Origin: a virus
Length of the DNA stretch: 48,699 nucleotides
Strand: one strand, 5' to 3'
IMG/VR virus record: IMGVR_UViG_3300021559_000015
Coordinates: 1 to 48,699 of that record
This document shows positions 1 to 6,149 of this stretch, piece after piece; within the stretch, counting starts at the first letter, position 1; each line of letters starts with the position of its first letter. Below the pieces are notes generated by a model. That model saw only the letters and a list, made by a program, of their open reading frames with translations, was not told the DNA's origin and ran no database searches. Position numbers and translations under genes: made by a program.

Positions 1-111
1 AGCGGTGACCCGAGCGGCCTCCCGAGCGGCGTCCCAAGCGGCGACCCCAGCGGCGACCCCAGCGGCGTCCCGAGCGGCGTCCCAAGCGGCGTCCCAAGCG
101 GCGGCCCAGCT
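1..111. repeat. 12-bp tandem repeat array (left part)
   Basis: About nine units of a 12-bp repeat, consensus AGCGGCGTCCCR on the plus strand, ending just before the unique sequence at 112. Because the unit is a multiple of three, the array encodes a tetrapeptide repeat (W/R/G-D/V-A-A) in the minus-strand gene that crosses it. The variable bases fall mainly in the codons for W/R/G and D/V/A, while the two Ala codons stay fixed. Confidence 0.92.
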
Positions 112-145
112 TTTTAGAATTTCAATATCGAAATCGAGTTTGAAA
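1..145. repeat. left copy of terminal overlap
   Basis: Bases 20-145 are identical to 48574-48699, and bases 1-19 match 48555-48573 with three differences (positions 6, 8 and 19). A direct repeat at both ends of a contig means the molecule is circular or circularly permuted, or was closed by the assembler inside a repeat. The unique length is then about 48,554 bp. The three differences lie inside a 12-bp tandem array and may reflect a wrong repeat count or real variation. Confidence 0.9.
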
Positions 146-561
146 CCAAAAGGAACCAATAACTTAAAATGAGTACGGATCAGTGTTTTAGCTTTCTTCT
201 CGTCCGTTCCTTTGAACCATGGGATGATTTTTACATCTTCCTGAATTTTCTTGATCTTCTTTTCCAGATTAACAGCCCATTCGGGAACTGGCAATTCACC
301 TAGACTTTGAGCTTTCGCTACGCGGATTTTATCGTCATCCTCACCGAGAATGGGCGAGAGAGGAATCACTTTGAGGATACGAAATGGGAACGTCGCGTAC
401 TTCAAACCTCCTTCGATTTTCTTAGCTAAATGAAGTCCTTTTCCGCAAGGGCCATCGGGAGCGGCATCTGAAATTTCCACGATGCCATTAACGGGCCATT
501 GGAAGGATTCATCGTAGAAGCTCTTATAATCTGGTCGAACCAGTTTCAGGTAGTCAGTCAT
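1..561 (-). CDS. N-terminal part of a phage protein with an Ala-rich WDAA tetrapeptide repeat (gene crosses the contig junction)
   Basis: The frame opens at ATG 561, after the ribosome-binding sequence AAAGGTGAG, and stays open to base 1. It continues in frame from 48554 to the stop at 48423, giving about 230 residues. Residues 1-170 form a compact domain with the motifs CGKGLHLA and GEDDDKIRVA. This resembles the widespread phage family (DUF7666-like) whose members also end in Ala-rich tetrapeptide tails. From about residue 174 the chain is SWAAAWDAAWDAARDAAGVA and further units, probably a long amphipathic helix. Its function is unknown. The family match is made from memory of the motif pattern and is moderately sure; the reading frame itself is certain. 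Confidence 0.85.
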   Translation of the reverse strand, partial: MTDYLKLVRPDYKSFYDESFQWPVNGIVEISDAAPDGPCGKGLHLAKKIEGGLKYATFPFRILKVIPLSPILGEDDDKIRVAKAQSLGELPVPEWAVNLEKKIKKIQEDVKIIPWFKGTDEKKAKTLIRTHFKLLVPFGFKLDFDIEILKSWAAAWDAAWDAARDAAGVAAGVAAWDAAREAARVTA

Positions 562-586
562 TTCTCACCTTTCCCGCAGGAGCGGT

Positions 587-709
587 TCATTCGTGATCTC
601 CGTCCTTGATCTCGCCGCACGCTTCACACGCACAAACATCATCTTTCTGACATGGCGTAGGTCTTTCGCATCGTTCACACCAATGATTACCATGAATAAT
701 GACTGTCAT
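587..709 (-). CDS. 40-residue Cys-rich (zinc-ribbon-like) protein
   Basis: ATG 709 follows the binding sequence GAGGCGAGAGG and the frame stops at 587, leaving 25 bp before the repeat-protein start. The protein has a CERCERPTPC cluster, then CACEACG, so two CxxC pairs could hold one zinc ion. It is one of about a dozen tiny CxxC proteins in this genome. Its role is unknown; nucleic-acid or protein binding is only a guess. Confidence 0.65.
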   Translation of the reverse strand: MTVIIHGNHWCERCERPTPCQKDDVCACEACGEIKDGDHE

Positions 710-730
710 CCTCTCGCCTCCGGGGAAGGG

Positions 731-1018
731 CTACTTAATTCCAGCCTCTTTCTTTCCCGCCTTATTTGCACTGTCCTTTTCCTTGTCTAATTGCTCATCT
801 TGTTTAGTCAAGTCAGGTGCATCGAGAATCTTTACTCCCTCGCGCTCATAACTTGGCATTCTATCCGACGGTGGTTTCTCGTCGCTTGCATATTTCATCG
901 ACGGATTGACACTCGATTCTACGCATACCCCCTCCACATCTGAAGGTTCATATCCAGATTTACAAGCCAGCACGGGCGTGGAAAGTATGAAGACTATCAG
1001 TACATAAATCGATTTCAT
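731..1018 (-). CDS. small predicted lipoprotein
   Basis: This is a 95-residue protein. A hydrophobic N-terminus (MKSIYVLIVFILSTPVLAC) ends in a lipobox-like VLAC, so cleavage and lipidation at Cys19 are expected. The rest is hydrophilic and Lys/Glu/Asp-rich (residues 45-95), as in a periplasmic tether. It starts at the TAATG overlap with the collagen-like lipoprotein gene upstream, so the two are translationally coupled. It could be a superinfection-exclusion or envelope-modifying lipoprotein, or an outer spanin; no domain is recognisable. Confidence 0.7.
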   Translation of the reverse strand: MKSIYVLIVFILSTPVLACKSGYEPSDVEGVCVESSVNPSMKYASDEKPPSDRMPSYEREGVKILDAPDLTKQDEQLDKEKDSANKAGKKEAGIK

Positions 1019-1446
1019 TAGGTTTTATGCACGCCATTGATCGTCCATTGAACCATCGGCGCCGCCGGTCCGATCACCGTTGTGATGGTGACAGCGTTAC
1101 CTGTCACAGCGTAACTCCCTGCCATCCCACCCACCCAAGTGCTGCCGATCTGTGTCCAAGGTTGACCTTGCCAGGAGATATAGACATTCAGCACGTCTCC
1201 AGCGTCTAAGTTTAAGTTTGGAACGATCTGGGTGACCGTCGTTTGTGGGAAAGAATAGGTTCCTTCGTAACTAAACGGGGTCGTAGAATTAAGGCCAGCA
1301 GGTCCCATCAACCCTGGTAAGCCGGTTTCCCCCGATGGCCCTTGAGACCCCGCCGCACCGTTTGTTCCGTTTTGACCTGGATCGCCTTTGGGTCCTTTAC
1401 ACGCCATTAACAACAAGAGTCCGAGAACTGCGAGTTTCGTTTTCAT
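1018..1446 (-). CDS. collagen-like lipoprotein
   Basis: This is a 142-residue protein. A short signal peptide ends in LLMAC, a lipobox with Cys16, followed directly by a Gly-X-Y run (KGPKGDPGQNGTNGAAG and on to about residue 52, roughly 11 triplets). Residues 53-142 form a Thr/Val-rich beta domain. Collagen-like triplets trimerise in many phage fibres and bacterial surface proteins. Here the lipobox would put a short triple helix on the cell envelope, unusual for a phage product. It overlaps the gene upstream by 4 bp and sits outside the virion block, so a role in the infected cell's envelope is as likely as a virion role. Confidence 0.75.
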   Translation of the reverse strand: MKTKLAVLGLLLLMACKGPKGDPGQNGTNGAAGSQGPSGETGLPGLMGPAGLNSTTPFSYEGTYSFPQTTVTQIVPNLNLDAGDVLNVYISWQGQPWTQIGSTWVGGMAGSYAVTGNAVTITTVIGPAAPMVQWTINGVHKT

Positions 1447-1886
1447 GGATCAATTCCTTTCGTTCGTGCAGGTTCTCGGTCTGCGTTGCCTTCCAATACC
1501 AACTTCAGTTGATGCAATTCTTTGTCCGCTTTGGCCCAGTGGCCGTTTTCGATGTCTGAGGAAATCTGTTCAATCTTTAAGTCAATGTCGGTATTAGTAT
1601 GGAAAATCTGATTTAAACTTTTATCGGGCCTAGCTTTAGCGTCTGTCATGTAACGTGATGGCGAAATATCCTGGCGAATGTACATCACTGCATAGCAATA
1701 GCCTATCACCCATAGAATCAACAGGGCCGGAACCATAAAAGACCAAACAGAACAAGGCGGTTCAGGTTTAGCGCAGTCAGGTAATTCGTTTAAAGGGGTT
1801 TCAATGGAAGGAAAAGTTAGTCCTTGTAAAGGTTTCATGGCTTTGGCGATCCGTTTCTTGTTGATCCCTAGCTTCTTTTCTTTCAT
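1443..1886 (-). CDS. membrane protein of unknown function
   Basis: This is a 147-residue protein with a basic cytoplasmic N-terminus (KEKKLGINKKRIAKAMK), one hydrophobic segment at about residues 48-68 (SFMVPALLILWVIGYCYAVM) and a charged, helical C-terminal half rich in Glu/Lys. The layout, one membrane segment plus a coiled-coil-like periplasmic domain just upstream of two small lipoproteins, resembles an inner-membrane (Rz-type) spanin beside outer-membrane partners. That is inference from architecture only. It overlaps both neighbours by 4 bp. Confidence 0.65.
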   Translation of the reverse strand: MKEKKLGINKKRIAKAMKPLQGLTFPSIETPLNELPDCAKPEPPCSVWSFMVPALLILWVIGYCYAVMYIRQDISPSRYMTDAKARPDKSLNQIFHTNTDIDLKIEQISSDIENGHWAKADKELHQLKLVLEGNADREPARTKGIDP

Positions 1887-2179
1887 GACCCCTCCATTAC
1901 TTTCTTGATGAACACTTGGGCTTCGCCAGTTTTAAGTTGCCGAGGAGTGAAACGATAGACTCGCCATAAAAGCCGTGTGGCTTCATTGTACTTATCCATG
2001 TCTCCAATAAAGCCCAAAGCGCGATTATGACGGCCTCTGGACCATATACCTCCTTCAATCTCGACAGCAATGGATCTATTTGGCCAGCAATAATCAAAGC
2101 GCCATCGGCGGGTTGGATGAAAGCGGTATTCGGTTTCCGGTGTTTCGATGCCATAAGGTCTCCAGATTATGTCCGTCAC
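1883..2179 (-). CDS. small PD-(D/E)XK (DUF559/Vsr-like) endonuclease
   Basis: This is a 98-residue protein. The core reads RRWRFDYCWPNRSIAVEIEG, with Asp in RFDY and Glu in VEIEG forming the D-ExE pattern of restriction-like nucleases. It is followed by GRHNRALGFIGDMDKYNEA and a C-terminal strand with RVYRFTPRQL. Such short proteins are common in phages and are thought to cut or nick DNA, perhaps in recombination or branch resolution. It overlaps its neighbours by 4 bp at each end. Catalytic activity is not proven, but the expected acidic residues are present. Confidence 0.75.
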   Translation of the reverse strand: MTDIIWRPYGIETPETEYRFHPTRRWRFDYCWPNRSIAVEIEGGIWSRGRHNRALGFIGDMDKYNEATRLLWRVYRFTPRQLKTGEAQVFIKKVMEGS

Positions 2180-2400
2180 AAAACCATTGAGCTTTGACCT
2201 GTTTTATCAAAAGGCGTGAGTATGTAAAGGTTGTCAGAAGGCGTCTTGCCGCGGATGAACTGGATCACATGGCCTTCCTTACGCATCTCGGACATCCTGG
2301 CGCGATATTCGGCAGCTAAGGTGGTCTGCATGATTTGACCCAAGGTTAGCTTGTATCCATAGCGTTGAAAGAGTTCCATGAGTTGAGCGTGTTGGGTCAT
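2176..2400 (-). CDS. small helix-turn-helix (winged-helix-like) protein
   Basis: This is a 74-residue protein. Its helices resemble the phage HTH_39-type proteins: a first helix (AQLMELFQRYG), then LTLGQIMQTTLAAEYRARM with a recognition-like helix, then EMRKEGHVIQFIRG as the start of a wing. These proteins are usually small transcription regulators or accessory DNA-binding proteins. It overlaps the Dam-type methyltransferase gene upstream by 4 bp, so the two are probably translated together. Confidence 0.6.
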   Translation of the reverse strand: MTQHAQLMELFQRYGYKLTLGQIMQTTLAAEYRARMSEMRKEGHVIQFIRGKTPSDNLYILTPFDKTGQSSMVL

Positions 2401-2849
2401 AAGATACTATTCTCTGGTTTATAGATAACCACCATAGAAGGAAATGGCGCTCGATCCCGACCGGAGAAATGCAAGCGTCCTTTTAAAAATCTGATTTCGT
2501 ATTGTTTTTTATAAACCCAGTCATGAAACCATTGTGTATCTGTTCGAGCAGGAACTAAAGCCACTATAAGGACGCCACGTTGTGATTCCATCCACGCTTT
2601 CTTCATCCATAACCGTATATCCCGACCATAGGGAGGGTTCATATACACACGATAACCTCGCCAGTCTTGTTCGAGTCCGTTTTGTACTTTCGTGAAATAC
2701 TTAACACATTTATAGTTTTCCAAAGAGGCACAGGGATCCAAGGTAAAGTGAAATTCATTATCTAGTTTAAAGTAGAAATCTGCTGGAGTAGAATACTCTT
2801 CTGAACGCGAAGAAAACAATGTTCCGAAGCTTTTTTCATTACGACCCAT
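2397..2849 (-). CDS. phage DNA N-6-adenine methyltransferase (Dam family)
   Basis: This is a 150-residue protein of the small phage Dam family. The order of landmarks is typical: SRSEEYSTPADFYFKLDNEF (the family's STP...F signature), then LDPCA, then the catalytic MNPPYG at about residues 71-76, then VALVPARTDTQWFHDWV and the end GRLHFSGRDRAPFPSMVVIY. The enzyme should transfer methyl from S-adenosylmethionine to adenine N6, which could protect phage DNA from host restriction. Its length matches the family. It sits in the DNA-metabolism operon with the exonuclease and SSB-like genes. Confidence 0.9.
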   Translation of the reverse strand: MGRNEKSFGTLFSSRSEEYSTPADFYFKLDNEFHFTLDPCASLENYKCVKYFTKVQNGLEQDWRGYRVYMNPPYGRDIRLWMKKAWMESQRGVLIVALVPARTDTQWFHDWVYKKQYEIRFLKGRLHFSGRDRAPFPSMVVIYKPENSIL

Positions 2850-3172
2850 TATTTTGACCCCTTCATCGCCTGTATTTCCTCATAGGTAAGGCGCTCGGAC
2901 TCTGGCGGTATGTTTTCTTTATAGAGCTTGGAGTTCTGCGTAGGCATCAGGTTCCCGAACTCTTTAGCCTTTTTCATCCAAGTATTGAGCGCCCTACATA
3001 CATTCTTTTTTGGGAATTTACTCGGATTTGCTAAATACCAGGCATAGGCTATCGGGATCTGTCGCATCACCGCTTGCTCATCGACTTGGTAGGCATGAGC
3101 CCAGATCGGGATGAGTTCAAAGATGCGAACCGAGTGGGGCTTGAACTTCGGCATGAGATCAAAGTCCAGCAT
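2849..3172 (-). CDS. hypothetical protein, replication-operon neighbour
   Basis: This is a 107-residue, mostly helical protein with basic patches (KFPKKNVCRALNTWMKKAKE) and a hydrophilic C-terminus. The start immediately follows the stop of the gene upstream (TAAATG). I do not recognise a family. Its position between a Dam methyltransferase and the SSB/exonuclease genes suggests a DNA-metabolism role, but this is context only. An alternative start at the second Met (MPKFKPH) is possible. Confidence 0.6.
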   Translation of the reverse strand: MLDFDLMPKFKPHSVRIFELIPIWAHAYQVDEQAVMRQIPIAYAWYLANPSKFPKKNVCRALNTWMKKAKEFGNLMPTQNSKLYKENIPPESERLTYEEIQAMKGSK

Positions 3173-3349
3173 TTACAAGACCTCTAGTTTGTCTATGTCC
3201 GCGGAATCCAGGATCGCTACATCTGTCAAGGTTCCGTCCTCCAACTTCTCAATCAAGTGCATCTGATGGCCTTCTCCGAGAGAAGGGCAATTATTGACGG
3301 CAGTAGGGTACTCCACCGCACTGCCATCGGTAAACGTGACTTTAATCAT
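3173..3349 (-). CDS. 58-residue hypothetical protein
   Basis: The ATG at 3349 overlaps the end of the gene upstream by 8 bp, and its stop abuts the next start, so it fits a coupled chain. The sequence begins MIKVTFTDGSAVEYPTAVNN, a beta hairpin, and continues with a helical acidic half (LIEKLEDG, LDSADIDKLEVL). It looks like a small beta-alpha domain; no family was recognised. Confidence 0.6.
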   Translation of the reverse strand: MIKVTFTDGSAVEYPTAVNNCPSLGEGHQMHLIEKLEDGTLTDVAILDSADIDKLEVL

Positions 3350-3509
3350 GGGTAAGTTCCTCGTTAATTTCTAAGTCCAAAGGTTTCTTGAGCAAGGCAT
3401 GAATCTTGTTGAAGTCGTCGCCAAAGACATCTAGCGTCACACGTTGTACAGTGTCACCCTGGGCATCGACTTTGGCGTTGATGGAAACGATGGTGGCTTT
3501 AAAATTCAT
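3342..3509 (-). CDS. 55-residue hypothetical protein
   Basis: It starts at ATG 3509, inside the ATGA overlap with the SSB-like gene, and ends by overlapping the next small gene by 8 bp. The sequence begins MNFKATIVSINAKVDAQGDT with alternating hydrophobic residues (beta strands), then an amphipathic helix (DDFNKIHALLKKPLDLEI). No family was recognised. The tight overlaps on both sides support it as real. Confidence 0.6.
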   Translation of the reverse strand: MNFKATIVSINAKVDAQGDTVQRVTLDVFGDDFNKIHALLKKPLDLEINEELTHD

Positions 3510-3964
3510 GCGGGTTCACCGAAGGGAATTTCGTCTTCTGCCGGCGCTTCGTCCATGGGAGGCTCATCTTGGGGTTCAATCTCAGGAATCACCATCGACT
3601 TAAGAGGTCGGATGAGTTCTAAGTTATCCCAGTCGCCGTTCACGGACCACATGGTTTTAATCGCCATTCCTTTTAACTGCTCTAAGTCAAAGTCAAAGTT
3701 CTTCTTTGCCCCTTGGACTAAAGGAATAAGGTACTTCGTTAATAGCGTGGACTTCTCGCTGTAGCTGAATGTCATCCACCGTGAGAAATGGTTGAACTTG
3801 TAGCCTTCCAGAGAGAAAACGAATCTAACGCTATCCACGATGCGGTCTTCCCCCTTGTACGTGCTTTTACGTGATGGATCGCGTTCGACCTTGGCAATAA
3901 TACCTGGAATCCATTCATCGGGTCTGACTCGTTCAAAGTCTGTGTTACTACGATTGGGTTTCAT
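3506..3964 (-). CDS. candidate single-stranded-DNA-binding protein with acidic tail
   Basis: This is a 152-residue protein. Residues 1-115 are beta-rich with aromatic residues (FSRWMTFSYSEKS, KTMWSVNGDWDNLELIRP), compatible with an OB-type fold. Residues 120-152 form a Pro/Glu/Asp-rich disordered tail with DEIPF near the end, reminiscent of the DDDIPF tip that SSB proteins use to recruit partners, although here it is followed by GEPA. It is coupled by 4-bp overlaps to the exonuclease gene upstream and a small gene downstream. A recombination or repair SSB role is inferred from tail and context; the fold is not proven. Confidence 0.5.
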   Translation of the reverse strand: MKPNRSNTDFERVRPDEWIPGIIAKVERDPSRKSTYKGEDRIVDSVRFVFSLEGYKFNHFSRWMTFSYSEKSTLLTKYLIPLVQGAKKNFDFDLEQLKGMAIKTMWSVNGDWDNLELIRPLKSMVIPEIEPQDEPPMDEAPAEDEIPFGEPA

Positions 3965-4773
3965 GAGCTTGCTCCATTCTTTTTTGGTTTAGGGGTATAC
4001 GGGTTTTGCTTTTCCCATTCTTGGATTGCAGAGAAAATGTGACCACAGCCGGTCAGTACGTCTCGTGCCACTTCAATTCCAGGGAACTCATTACGCTTGA
4101 AGATTCGGACTTCTGGCGTTCCATCCTTACCAAAGCGCCCTATGGCTACTTGGCGGTAGAGCCGTTCGTTGTTCTCGGATTCATCAGCCAGGGCATAGCC
4201 CCAAGCCTGAATCGCCATTTCCATATAGATACCGCTAGAGGTCTTCCAGTCCAAAAGTGTCAGTTCCCCATCCACCTGAGCCACACAATCTACCGTTCCT
4301 GCGTAGTTTAAACGGCAGTTATAGAAGGTTTGTTCGGTTTTAAGGGTCTTGAGTTGATGCTCCTTTTTCCACGCTAAAAAGGCCCCTACCGCTTGCTGAG
4401 CGGGGTCTGGGAGGGCCTTTAGATCAATTTCTTGGCCTTTTAGATGGGCTTCGATCCAGGCATGGGCCATTGTGCCTATATCTGCCGCCTCTTGGCCCAG
4501 GTCTTTTCCAGACTTCCAGAAGGCCGTATCCTCGGTGAGTTTCCATTGTGCCTCTGCCAGAGGCATCCATTTATTTTTAAAGGTATCGGGGGCATCGGCT
4601 TCTACGATGTTTTTAAGCACGTTCAATTTGGCGACCCCGTTCTTTGCCATCCATCCCATCAGCGCTCGGCTCGATATAACCCCTAATAAAGTCGTAACAC
4701 TAGGGTGACTCTGACCGCATTTTTCATGGGGATACCATCTGTCTCTGCCCTTCTGTTTCGTTTCAGCTTTCAT
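3961..4773 (-). CDS. PD-(D/E)XK exonuclease (RecB/Cas4-like)
   Basis: This is a 270-residue protein. Typical landmarks are a helix with GTMAHAWIEAHL (catalytic His region), RLNYAGTVDCVAQVDG (first acidic residue), TLLDWKTSSGIY (the D-x-K core) and MAIQAWGYALA (the Q-x-x-x-Y helix). Together they match the RecB-family nuclease domain found in many phages as a recombination exonuclease. It should degrade one strand of duplex DNA ends, feeding an annealase or SSB; the SSB-like gene follows it directly. The start at 4773 is fixed by the TAATG overlap with the zinc-ribbon gene. No iron-sulphur Cys cluster is evident. Confidence 0.85.
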   Translation of the reverse strand: MKAETKQKGRDRWYPHEKCGQSHPSVTTLLGVISSRALMGWMAKNGVAKLNVLKNIVEADAPDTFKNKWMPLAEAQWKLTEDTAFWKSGKDLGQEAADIGTMAHAWIEAHLKGQEIDLKALPDPAQQAVGAFLAWKKEHQLKTLKTEQTFYNCRLNYAGTVDCVAQVDGELTLLDWKTSSGIYMEMAIQAWGYALADESENNERLYRQVAIGRFGKDGTPEVRIFKRNEFPGIEVARDVLTGCGHIFSAIQEWEKQNPYTPKPKKNGASS

Positions 4774-4934
4774 TAGACCTCCAATAGATCAATAGGTTCC
4801 ATCGCTAACAGTTCCTCGGCCTCTATACATTTCTCACAGTGCATCGGCGTACAACCCCTAGCGTCGTAATCGAGAAAGAAGTCTGCGCCGCAGAGTTCGC
4901 ACATATAGACGTTGATGCTGTCGGGGTTCATCAT
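4773..4934 (-). CDS. zinc-ribbon-like small protein
   Basis: This is a 53-residue protein with MCELCGADFF and HCEKCIEAEE, a clean pair of CxxC knuckles separated by 22 residues. A strong GGAGG lies 8 nt before ATG 4934; a second ATG follows immediately. The C-terminus is acidic. It overlaps the exonuclease start (TAATG). It is probably a structural zinc site; the partner is unknown. Confidence 0.7.
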   Translation of the reverse strand: MMNPDSINVYMCELCGADFFLDYDARGCTPMHCEKCIEAEELLAMEPIDLLEV

Positions 4935-5107
4935 CGGTAGATCCTCCGTCGTTCAACGACATAGAAAGCACAAAATATCTCTAACCACATCCTTGCGTGC
5001 ATCAGTGTAATGTTTTGTCTATTATTCGTAACCATCCAACTATGCTGAAACAAAAATTCATTTGCAGCTATTTTTACATCTTTGCGAAGAACGTCTAGTT
5101 TTTCCAT
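4931..5107 (-). CDS. 58-residue hypothetical protein
   Basis: The start ATG 5107 lies inside the last codons of the HNH gene, and the stop overlaps the zinc-ribbon start (CGATGATG). The sequence is helical, with MEKLDVLRKDVKIAANEFLF and a basic end. There is no clear ribosome-binding site, so it may rely on translation from the upstream frame. The HNH gene appears to have been fitted between this gene and the membrane-protein gene without breaking either. Confidence 0.55.
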   Translation of the reverse strand: MEKLDVLRKDVKIAANEFLFQHSWMVTNNRQNITLMHARMWLEIFCAFYVVERRRIYR

Positions 5108-5604
5108 GTGATATTCTTTAGCACATTTCTAATAGAATCTTTATGAACATGGTATTTTTTAGCTAATTCGATATAGCCTGGATTTTCTGTATCTCTTATA
5201 ATTTTAGCGATTTTGAAGTTAAGTTTTTTCCCTCTTTTGAGGAATCTGTCCCTATTATTATCACCGATAGTCCCTATAAAAATATGATCTGGGTTAACAC
5301 ACCAAGGAGTGTCGCATTTATGACAAGCACATAATCCCTTTGGAATATCCCCATACTTTTGCTCATACATAAAGCGATGGGTAAGATGCCATTTTCCACG
5401 AAGTAAAAAGCTTCCGTATCCAGCAGTTGATTTTGCTCCCAACCAAAACCAACATTTTGGAGTTATAAATATCTTATCGAACCATCTTAACTTAAATGTA
5501 TTTTTGGAGTGTCCATACCTAAAACGTACTGGCCTTTTCCTTTTATCAAAAAAAGGGATAGGGAATCCGCAACCACAGGCACATTTATTATTCAGAACTT
5601 CCAT
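5095..5604 (-). CDS. HNH homing endonuclease (HNH_3 type)
   Basis: This is a 169-residue protein. It has an N-terminal CACGCGF zinc knuckle, then CWFWLGAKSTAGYGSF, then the HNH core HRFMYEQKYGDIPKGLCACH with CDTPWCVNPDHIFIGT, and a C-terminal helix-turn-helix (IELAKKYHVHKDSIRNVLKN) that would recognise DNA. This is a free-standing homing endonuclease of the type that spreads by cutting uninvaded alleles. It overlaps the start of 4931-5107 by 13 bp and the end of 5592-5747 by 13 bp. Confidence 0.9.
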   Translation of the reverse strand: MEVLNNKCACGCGFPIPFFDKRKRPVRFRYGHSKNTFKLRWFDKIFITPKCWFWLGAKSTAGYGSFLLRGKWHLTHRFMYEQKYGDIPKGLCACHKCDTPWCVNPDHIFIGTIGDNNRDRFLKRGKKLNFKIAKIIRDTENPGYIELAKKYHVHKDSIRNVLKNITWKN

Positions 5605-5747
5605 AAGTGTTTCCTCCGATTGAACGCCACCCAGTCCTTGTGCTTCATCCGTTTCTGTTCCTTATATTGGTTGTAACAGCTGAGGCAGAAGAAAATAAAG
5701 GCAGTGTAAAAGACAATGAATAGAAAGAACCCGACCCCTTGCTCCAT
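5592..5747 (-). CDS. 51-residue single-span membrane protein
   Basis: The ATG at 5747 directly follows the stop of the zinc-ribbon gene (TAAATGG). A hydrophobic helix at about residues 5-26 (VGFFLFIVFYTAFIFFCLSC) is followed by a strongly basic tail (YKEQKRMKHKDW and RRKHLWKF). It has an outside-N, cytoplasmic-C layout under the positive-inside rule. It could be a small early membrane protein or an antiholin-like regulator; no family was recognised. Confidence 0.65.
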   Translation of the reverse strand: MEQGVGFFLFIVFYTAFIFFCLSCYNQYKEQKRMKHKDWVAFNRRKHLWKF

Positions 5748-5864
5748 TTAAGCCCCCTTATTCCAATCATAGCGTTTGCAATTCGGACACGATTTAGGTT
5801 CTTTCTTACGCGACATCCAAAGATACCCGCATCGACGACACATTTGTTCGTAAAGCTTTTTCAT
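5748..5864 (-). CDS. 38-residue zinc-ribbon protein, first gene of the second leftward unit
   Basis: The sequence begins MKKLYEQMCRRCGYLWMSRK and continues with SCPNCKRYDW, a compact zinc ribbon with two CxxC pairs. No ribosome-binding site precedes ATG 5864. Instead a -10-like box (TAACCT) sits exactly 6 nt upstream with TTGACA 17 nt further, so the mRNA probably begins at the ATG (leaderless). Confidence 0.7.
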   Translation of the reverse strand: MKKLYEQMCRRCGYLWMSRKKEPKSCPNCKRYDWNKGA

Positions 5865-5870
5865 GAGCAA

Positions 5871-5899
5871 AGGTTACTTTATTATTATTATGATGTCAA
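5871..5899 (-). promoter_or_regulatory. leftward sigma70-type promoter, leaderless geometry
   Basis: A perfect TTGACA (plus-strand 5894-5899) is followed after 17 nt by TAACCT (5871-5876), a weak -10. The start codon of the zinc-ribbon gene begins 6 nt after the -10, so the expected first transcribed base is the A of ATG 5864. The site lies between the late-unit terminator and the first gene of the second leftward unit. Confidence 0.6.
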
Positions 5900-5908
5900 C
5901 AATTATTT

Positions 5909-5958
5909 TAGATAAAAATAAACCCCGCCAGGTAAAGGGGGTCATCTCCCCTGGCGAG
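5909..5958 (-). terminator. intrinsic terminator of the late leftward unit
   Basis: Read leftward, CGCCAGG (5956-5950) pairs with CCTGGCG (5932-5926), with an inner GG/CC extension. The hairpin is followed by GGGGTTTATTTTTATC, a T-rich tract. It lies just past the last late gene (5979-6149) and before the promoter at 5871-5899, the expected position for separating two transcription units. Confidence 0.65.
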
Positions 5959-5978
5959 GCAAGTGGCCTGCGTAGGCG

Positions 5979-6149
5979 TTACGCGGGTCTAAAGTGAGGG
6001 CGATGCCCCAGGAACGAACTACAGGTACGGCCATAGAGCCGGATGTCCCGTTCGGTCATCTTCTGGTATTCGGTCTTCTTCGTCTTCGGATGTTTTAAAG
6101 CTTTCGGTGGTGGCCCCCAGCGCCATCCCTTGCCGAAATTTTCCCACAT
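5979..6149 (-). CDS. 56-residue basic protein, last gene of the late unit
   Basis: ATG 6149 overlaps the stop of the secreted-protein gene upstream (TAATG). The sequence MWENFGKGWRWGPPPKALKH and the following KTKKTEYQKM is basic and Trp/Pro-rich. No family is recognised. It precedes the terminator. No independent ribosome-binding site is seen, so coupling to the upstream gene is assumed. Confidence 0.55.
   Translation of the reverse strand: MWENFGKGWRWGPPPKALKHPKTKKTEYQKMTERDIRLYGRTCSSFLGHRPHFRPA

Noticed and set aside
1-111. CRISPR-like or replication-origin repeats
   Set aside because: The repeats are directly adjacent 12-bp units with no spacers, keep a reading frame and lack palindromes, so neither CRISPR nor iteron function is supported.
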